Part shown: positions 4,544-8,123 of the stretch, piece after piece
How the letters are laid out: each line of letters begins with the position of its first letter
Numbering within the stretch: the stretch's first letter is position 1
Source: Ruminococcus sp.
GTDB lineage: Bacteria > Bacillota > Clostridia > Oscillospirales > Ruminococcaceae
Direction: 5' to 3'
Length of the DNA stretch: 8,123 nt
Assembly: GCA_019417865.1 (NCBI GenBank)
Contig: DYCW01000307.1
Coordinates: forward strand, 1-8,123
Notes under the pieces: model-generated
The model's database searches: none
Seen by the model: the letters and a program-made list of their open reading frames with translations, nothing else
Told to the model about the DNA's origin: nothing
Made by a program: the position numbers and the translations under genes

Positions 4544-6958
4544 ATGATGCAGCTTACCATTCGCAAACCATTTTCCAGCCATGCTGTCTACAAAAACTAT
4601 CTGCTCGCTTTTCTGCTGGGCTTTGGGGCATTGTTCATTGTCTATCTGCCAGCAATGTGCATGGAACATGGTTACTTTCTCTACTACGGAGACTATAATT
4701 CTCAACAGCTTCCATTCTACGAACTTGCCAACGACGCTGTTCGAAGCGGCAGTTTCGGCTGGAACTGGTATACGGATCTTGGTGCAAACTTCATCGGCTC
4801 CTACGCCTTTTATTTATTGGGAAGCCCGTTTTTCTGGCTGACCACGATTCTGCCAAGAAGCTGGGTGCTCTATGCGATGCCAGTACTGCTCTCTATGAAA
4901 CATGGCATTGCGACCCTGACCGCTTATGCTTACATACAGCGATTTGTCCGCAGCCGAAATGCGGCAATGATTGGCGGTCTCCTCTATGCCTTCTCCGGTT
5001 TTCAGCTGTTCAACCTCTTCTTCAATCACTTTCAGGATGTGACAGCATTTTTCCCGCTCCTGCTGATTGCAATGGAAGAGGCAGTCAATCATAACCGAAA
5101 AGGTGTGTTTGCACTGTCTGTTGCGTTGATGGGCTGCATCAACTACTTTTTCTTTACCGGACAAGCTGTTTTTCTGATACTGTATTTCATTGTACGCTGC
5201 TTTTCAAAAGACTTCCGTGCCACACCGAAAAAGTTTTTCCTGTTGGTACTGGAAGCTGTTATCGGCGTACTGCTTGCCTGCTTTTTACTGCTGCCGTCTG
5301 CATTGGCGATTCTGGCGAATAACCGCATTACTTCCCGTCTGCATGGCATGAATATGCTTGCCTACAGCGATCCCACTCGCATCTGGCGGATCATCGAAAG
5401 CTTTTTCCTGATTCCGGATGTCCCAGCCAGACCCAATCTCTTCTCCAGCAATGAAGCAAAATGGGCATCTATCGGCGGTTACTTGCCCCTGTTTTCCATG
5501 GCAGGTGTCCTTTCTTTCTGCAAGCACAAGGAGGAACATTGGGCAAAACGGCTGGTGATTCTCTGCACAATTTGTGCCTTTATTCCCATTTTGAACAGTT
5601 GCTTCTACGCCCTGAATGGCTCTTACTATGCAAGATGGTTCTATATGCCCATTTGTATCATGGCACTGATGACCGCTTATGTATTGGACAATACCACCAT
5701 TTCCGTCAAATATGGTTTCGGCATTACGGCTCTGATGATGGCTGTATTCGGTGTGATTTCGATTCTGCCGAAAAAAGACGGCGATACGGTCACATGGGGC
5801 AGCTTTGCAGAATATCCACTATATTTCTATTTGACCCTTGGTATTTGTTTGATTTCCCTCGGAGCAGCCGCATTTTTATTCTACCGCAGAAGGAATGGAA
5901 AGCCAGTCTATGCAATCGCCCTGCCGTTAACCGTTGCCGCCTGCACATTCTGCACCATGAGTGTGGTTTACTTTGGAGCCTATACGCCCCAGCGAGCAGA
6001 GGAATACATCGACAAGGCAATTGACAAAGAGGGGGATGTCAACATTGCTGTCTCATCGGATGATTTCTTTCGAATTGACATTTCACAGGACAGAGATAAT
6101 TACCCCATGTTCTGGGGACTGCCGTGTATGCGAACATTCCACAGTGTAGTACCCGCTTCGATTATGGAATTTTATCCCGAAATCGGTGTCACCAGAGACG
6201 TTGCCTCCCGTGCAGACTTGGCATATAAGGCCATTCGCTATCTGTTTTCTGTTCGATATTACTTTGATGAAATCACAGAGAACAACCTAGAACCCAACGG
6301 AATTGACCTGCCGGGATTTTCTTACTATGATACACAAAATGGATTTTTCGTCTACAAAAATGATTATGCGTTGCCCATGGGATTTACATTTGACACGTAT
6401 GTGGAAACATCAAACTGGAAAAACTACACCGAGGAAACACGCTGTAATTTGCTGCTGCGTGCACTAGTGCTGGATCAGGAACAAATAGAGAAATACGGAC
6501 AATGGATGCAGCCCCTCTCTGCCTCTAACAAAACAATAACAGATGAAGATTTGCTGAAAGAATGCAAGGAACGGGCAGCAACTGCCTGTGATACGTTCCA
6601 ATATGATAGTAGGGGCTTCCAGGCAACCATTGAAACAGAAGAACCCAATCTGGTCTTCTTCAGTGTTCCCTGGGACGAAGGCTGGTCAGCAGAAGTCAAC
6701 GGGAAACCTGTAAAAATTGAAAAAGTAGACATCGGCTTTATGGCAGTACCAGTATCGTCCGGAAACAGTGAAATCGTCTTCACCTATCACACCCCTGGGC
6801 TAAAAACAGGCGCTTTGCTCTCATTGGGCGGACTGGTGCTATTCATCGGCTACCTGTCAACTGCGTATATTTTGAAAAAGAAATCGCACCCTGCTTTAGA
6901 AACAACAGTTTGCTGTATCGATTATACAGCAGAGGAAACCACAGATTTTCAGGCATAA
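4544..6958 (+). CDS. YfhO-family polytopic membrane protein (GT-C-like)
   Basis: The 804-residue protein has a first membrane helix at about residues 18-40, then an extracytoplasmic loop with the family's GDYNSQQLPFY (49-59) and WNWYTDLGANF (74-83). About a dozen further helices follow up to roughly residue 480 (for example 85-103, 140-160, 190-218, 230-256, 335-355, 364-380, 426-446, 455-478). A large extracytoplasmic domain (about 480-750) ends with WDEGWSAEVNGKPVKIEKVDI-type sequence (710-730), a hallmark of YfhO proteins, and a last helix at 753-777 precedes a short acidic tail. In Bacillus and Listeria, YfhO homologues are thought to transfer sugars from undecaprenyl phosphate carriers to teichoic acids; here the substrate is unknown. 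Asp50 is the candidate GT-C catalytic acid. CGGAGG stands 6 nt before the ATG. Confidence 0.94.
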   Translation: MMQLTIRKPFSSHAVYKNYLLAFLLGFGALFIVYLPAMCMEHGYFLYYGDYNSQQLPFYELANDAVRSGSFGWNWYTDLGANFIGSYAFYLLGSPFFWLTTILPRSWVLYAMPVLLSMKHGIATLTAYAYIQRFVRSRNAAMIGGLLYAFSGFQLFNLFFNHFQDVTAFFPLLLIAMEEAVNHNRKGVFALSVALMGCINYFFFTGQAVFLILYFIVRCFSKDFRATPKKFFLLVLEAVIGVLLACFLLLPSALAILANNRITSRLHGMNMLAYSDPTRIWRIIESFFLIPDVPARPNLFSSNEAKWASIGGYLPLFSMAGVLSFCKHKEEHWAKRLVILCTICAFIPILNSCFYALNGSYYARWFYMPICIMALMTAYVLDNTTISVKYGFGITALMMAVFGVISILPKKDGDTVTWGSFAEYPLYFYLTLGICLISLGAAAFLFYRRRNGKPVYAIALPLTVAACTFCTMSVVYFGAYTPQRAEEYIDKAIDKEGDVNIAVSSDDFFRIDISQDRDNYPMFWGLPCMRTFHSVVPASIMEFYPEIGVTRDVASRADLAYKAIRYLFSVRYYFDEITENNLEPNGIDLPGFSYYDTQNGFFVYKNDYALPMGFTFDTYVETSNWKNYTEETRCNLLLRALVLDQEQIEKYGQWMQPLSASNKTITDEDLLKECKERAATACDTFQYDSRGFQATIETEEPNLVFFSVPWDEGWSAEVNGKPVKIEKVDIGFMAVPVSSGNSEIVFTYHTPGLKTGALLSLGGLVLFIGYLSTAYILKKKSHPALETTVCCIDYTAEETTDFQA

Positions 6959-7017
6959 ATGCATTCTATGACACCAAAAAGAAATAAAATCCATGATAGA
7001 TAGAAAGGAAATTGCAA

Positions 7018-7569
7018 ATGCATTTGAAAGAATTTACCAAGAGCAGTAAATTGGTCTATGAAGCAAAAATTTTTCATGTAACAAGAGATACTGCGGAATT
7101 GGAAGATGGCAGATGGGTACAGCGTGATGTGGTACACCACAGCGGTGGTGTTTGTGTCGTACCACTGACGGAGCGGCACACTGTCCTCCTGGTACAGCAA
7201 TACCGCTATCCATTCCACGAAGTCACGCTGGAGATTCCTGCCGGAAAGCGGGAAAAAGGAGAAGACCCACTGCAATGCGGTCTGCGGGAACTACGGGAAG
7301 AGGTCGGATGTACCTGCAAAAAGTATACAGAACTCGGCTACCTCTATCCGACACCGGCTTATAATACAGAGGTCATTTATATGTACCTCGCACAGGAACT
7401 CTCCCAGCCCATGCAGCAGGAATTGGATGCCGGTGAATTTCTGGATGTCATAGAACTGCCATTGGAAGATGTGGTGCAAATGGTGATGGATGGAAAAATT
7501 CCAGATGCAAAAACGCAGACTGCCATCCTGAAAACCTGGATGCTGCTGCAAATTCAAGGAAAAAAATAA
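7018..7569 (+). CDS. Nudix hydrolase, ADP-ribose pyrophosphatase type
   Basis: The 183-residue enzyme probably splits ADP-ribose to AMP and ribose 5-phosphate, in nucleotide sugar turnover in the cytosol. The complete Nudix box runs from Gly76 to Cys98: GKREKGE, then RELREEVG (90-97). It obeys GX5EX7REUXEEXGU, with the metal-binding Glu residues in REEVG. Pro113, in LYPTPAYNTE, lies 15 residues after the box, the position that marks ADP-ribose pyrophosphatases. The N-terminal region (VQRDVVHHSGGVCVVPL, then VLLVQQYRYPFHE) is typical of the NudF group. A TTG at 7012 is in frame, but AAAGGA (7004-7009) is only 2 nt from it and 8 nt from the ATG at 7018, so the ATG is chosen. The gene follows the YfhO gene after 59 nt. 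Confidence 0.95.
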   Translation: MHLKEFTKSSKLVYEAKIFHVTRDTAELEDGRWVQRDVVHHSGGVCVVPLTERHTVLLVQQYRYPFHEVTLEIPAGKREKGEDPLQCGLRELREEVGCTCKKYTELGYLYPTPAYNTEVIYMYLAQELSQPMQQELDAGEFLDVIELPLEDVVQMVMDGKIPDAKTQTAILKTWMLLQIQGKK

Positions 7570-7600
7570 GGACAGCCTGCTGCTTTCAAGCAGGTTGTCC
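7562..7600 (-). terminator. Terminator of spoVG between convergent genes
   Basis: A 12-bp stem with one G-U pair (7570-7581 with 7589-7600) closes a 7-nt loop. On the - strand it is followed by TTATTTTTTT (7569 downward), a strong U tract, so it ends the spoVG transcript. On the + strand the following bases (CAAAGAAAAC) are not T-rich, so it is at best a weak end for the Nudix transcript. Confidence 0.85.
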
Positions 7601-7634
7601 CAAAGAAAACAAAGCAAATATCAATGGTTAGAAA

Positions 7635-7946
7635 TTAAACATTTTGCGTCTGTTCCATGTTTTGTGCAGATTCCGTTTCCGCTTCCATCAGTGCCAGGTG
7701 CTGTTTATAGGTTTCCATAATCTGTGCCTCCATTTCTTTTCTGGCAGCAGCAGAAATCGGATGTACAATATCCCGGAATACACCATTTTCATCTTTTCGG
7801 CTTGGCATTGCAACAAAAAGACGTTCATCGCCCTGCACAATTTTGATGTCATGTACGGCAATCATATTGTCCAGCGTGATAGAAACAACTGCACGCAGCC
7901 GTCCCTCTGTGATGATTCTTCTGATTTTGATATCCGTGATTTCCAT
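7635..7946 (-). CDS. spoVG: Septation/stage V sporulation regulator SpoVG
   Basis: The 103-residue protein matches SpoVG through its whole core: MEITDIKIRRI, LRAVVSITLDNMIAVHDIKIV, LFVAMPSRKDENGVFRDIVHPI and SAAARKEMEAQIMETY. SpoVG is a small nucleic-acid-binding regulator, shown in several Firmicutes to bind DNA and RNA and to affect sporulation, septation, capsule and virulence genes. The C-terminal 15 or so residues (EAETESAQNMEQTQNV) are an acidic, Gln-rich extension slightly longer than in Bacillus (97 residues). AAAAGGAGGG stands 8 nt before the ATG. SpoVG also occurs in non-sporulating bacteria, so it does not by itself prove sporulation. Upstream there is a structured leader and a sigma-G-like promoter candidate; a terminator follows at 7562-7600. 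Confidence 0.97.
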   Translation of the reverse strand: MEITDIKIRRIITEGRLRAVVSITLDNMIAVHDIKIVQGDERLFVAMPSRKDENGVFRDIVHPISAAARKEMEAQIMETYKQHLALMEAETESAQNMEQTQNV

Positions 7947-7969
7947 AAGATGACCCTCCTTTTAGACAG

Positions 7970-8049
7970 CGTAACCAGACTTGCAGCTGTGGCTACGATA
8001 CCGGTGTTTCCCCGTATCCGCAGCTCATGGATAGTATGGGAAAAACCGG
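7970..8049 (-). other. Structured spoVG upstream region with two hairpins
   Basis: Read on the - strand, CCGGT + TTTCCC (8049-8038) pairs with GGGAAA + ACCGG (8012-8001), giving 5 + 6 bp with one internal mismatch. Within its loop TATCC (8033-8029) pairs with GGATA (8019-8015). Closer to the gene, CGTAGCCA (7997-7990) pairs with TGGTTACG (7977-7970), 8 bp with one G-U pair. No T tract follows either hairpin, so they are not terminators. The last stem ends 7 nt before the AAAAGGAGGG, so it could affect access to the ribosome binding site. I do not recognise a known riboswitch class. Confidence 0.5.
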
Positions 8050-8061
8050 ACAGACTATGCA
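8032..8061 (-). promoter_or_regulatory. Sigma-G-like (forespore) promoter candidate for spoVG
   Basis: On the - strand TGCATA (8061-8056) and CATACTA (8038-8032) are separated by 17 bp. Both boxes are close to the sigma-G consensus of Bacillus (about tGnATA, 17-18 bp, CATACTA). It lies about 85 nt before the spoVG ATG and overlaps the first hairpin arm. A sigma-A-like TATACT (8120-8115) near the window edge is an alternative -10, its -35 box lying outside. The rest of 7947-8123 holds no gene. Confidence 0.35.
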
Positions 8062-8123
8062 CATATTCCTTCCAGTTCCGTTTCTTTTTTTGGAACAGAA
8101 AGAATATGGATATAAGTATACAC

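Noticed and set aside
5461..6024. 187-codon + strand frame inside the YfhO gene
   Set aside because: It is an out-of-frame shadow of the YfhO coding sequence, with no start signal of its own.
8044..8072. Sigma-H promoter for spoVG based on AAGGAATAT on the - strand
   Set aside because: The -35-like box is good, but no GAAT-type -10 box occurs at the required distance.
1..8123. CRISPR array, insertion sequence, tRNA or prophage remains
   Set aside because: No regularly spaced repeats, terminal inverted repeats with a transposase, tRNA-like cloverleaf or phage structural gene were seen on either strand.

Overview
The window looks like chromosomal DNA from a low-to-moderate-GC Firmicute of class Clostridia, probably a Ruminococcus-like or other Oscillospiraceae gut bacterium. 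The grounds are strong AGGAGG ribosome binding sites, TTGACA/TATAAT promoters with 17-bp spacers, a Firmicutes-type L10 leader, the sporulation-linked genes bofA and spoVG, and a YfhO-family membrane protein. The genus is an inference; no rRNA or species marker is present.

Layout. 1-454 holds the C-terminal end of a Zn/Cd/Pb-type P1B ATPase on the + strand, followed by a bidirectional terminator (470-497). 522-752 is a small XRE-type regulator on the - strand. It is divergent from an unrecognised 63-residue protein (857-1048, +), whose promoter carries an inverted repeat suited to be an operator. 1066-2316 is a compact ribosomal stalk operon: strong promoter, L10 leader with attenuator, rplJ, an intergenic hairpin, rplL and a strong terminator. 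2317-2458 has no gene but ends in a second + strand terminator.

2457-3825 is a - strand cluster of four small genes: two short helical proteins sharing a motif, a 107-residue protein with a hydrophobic tail, and bofA, the pro-sigma-K processing inhibitor. The three unknown proteins are the least explained part of the window. 3847-7569 is a + strand group starting at a near-consensus promoter: a YfcE/MJ0936-type phosphoesterase, a large YfhO-family polytopic membrane protein, and a Nudix ADP-ribose pyrophosphatase. The gaps of 75 and 59 nt allow co-transcription. 7570-8123 carries spoVG on the - strand, with a terminator shared with the Nudix gene end and a structured upstream region with a forespore (sigma-G)-like promoter candidate.

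How the genes fit together. rplJ and rplL form the ribosomal stalk and are autoregulated through the leader. bofA and spoVG both point to a sporulation programme, or its remnants, and the three small proteins next to bofA may belong to it. The phosphoesterase, YfhO and Nudix genes are housekeeping or envelope functions with no obvious single pathway. There is no insertion sequence, CRISPR array, tRNA or rRNA gene, or phage module. The most plausible undescribed items are the small-protein/bofA cluster and the structured spoVG leader.
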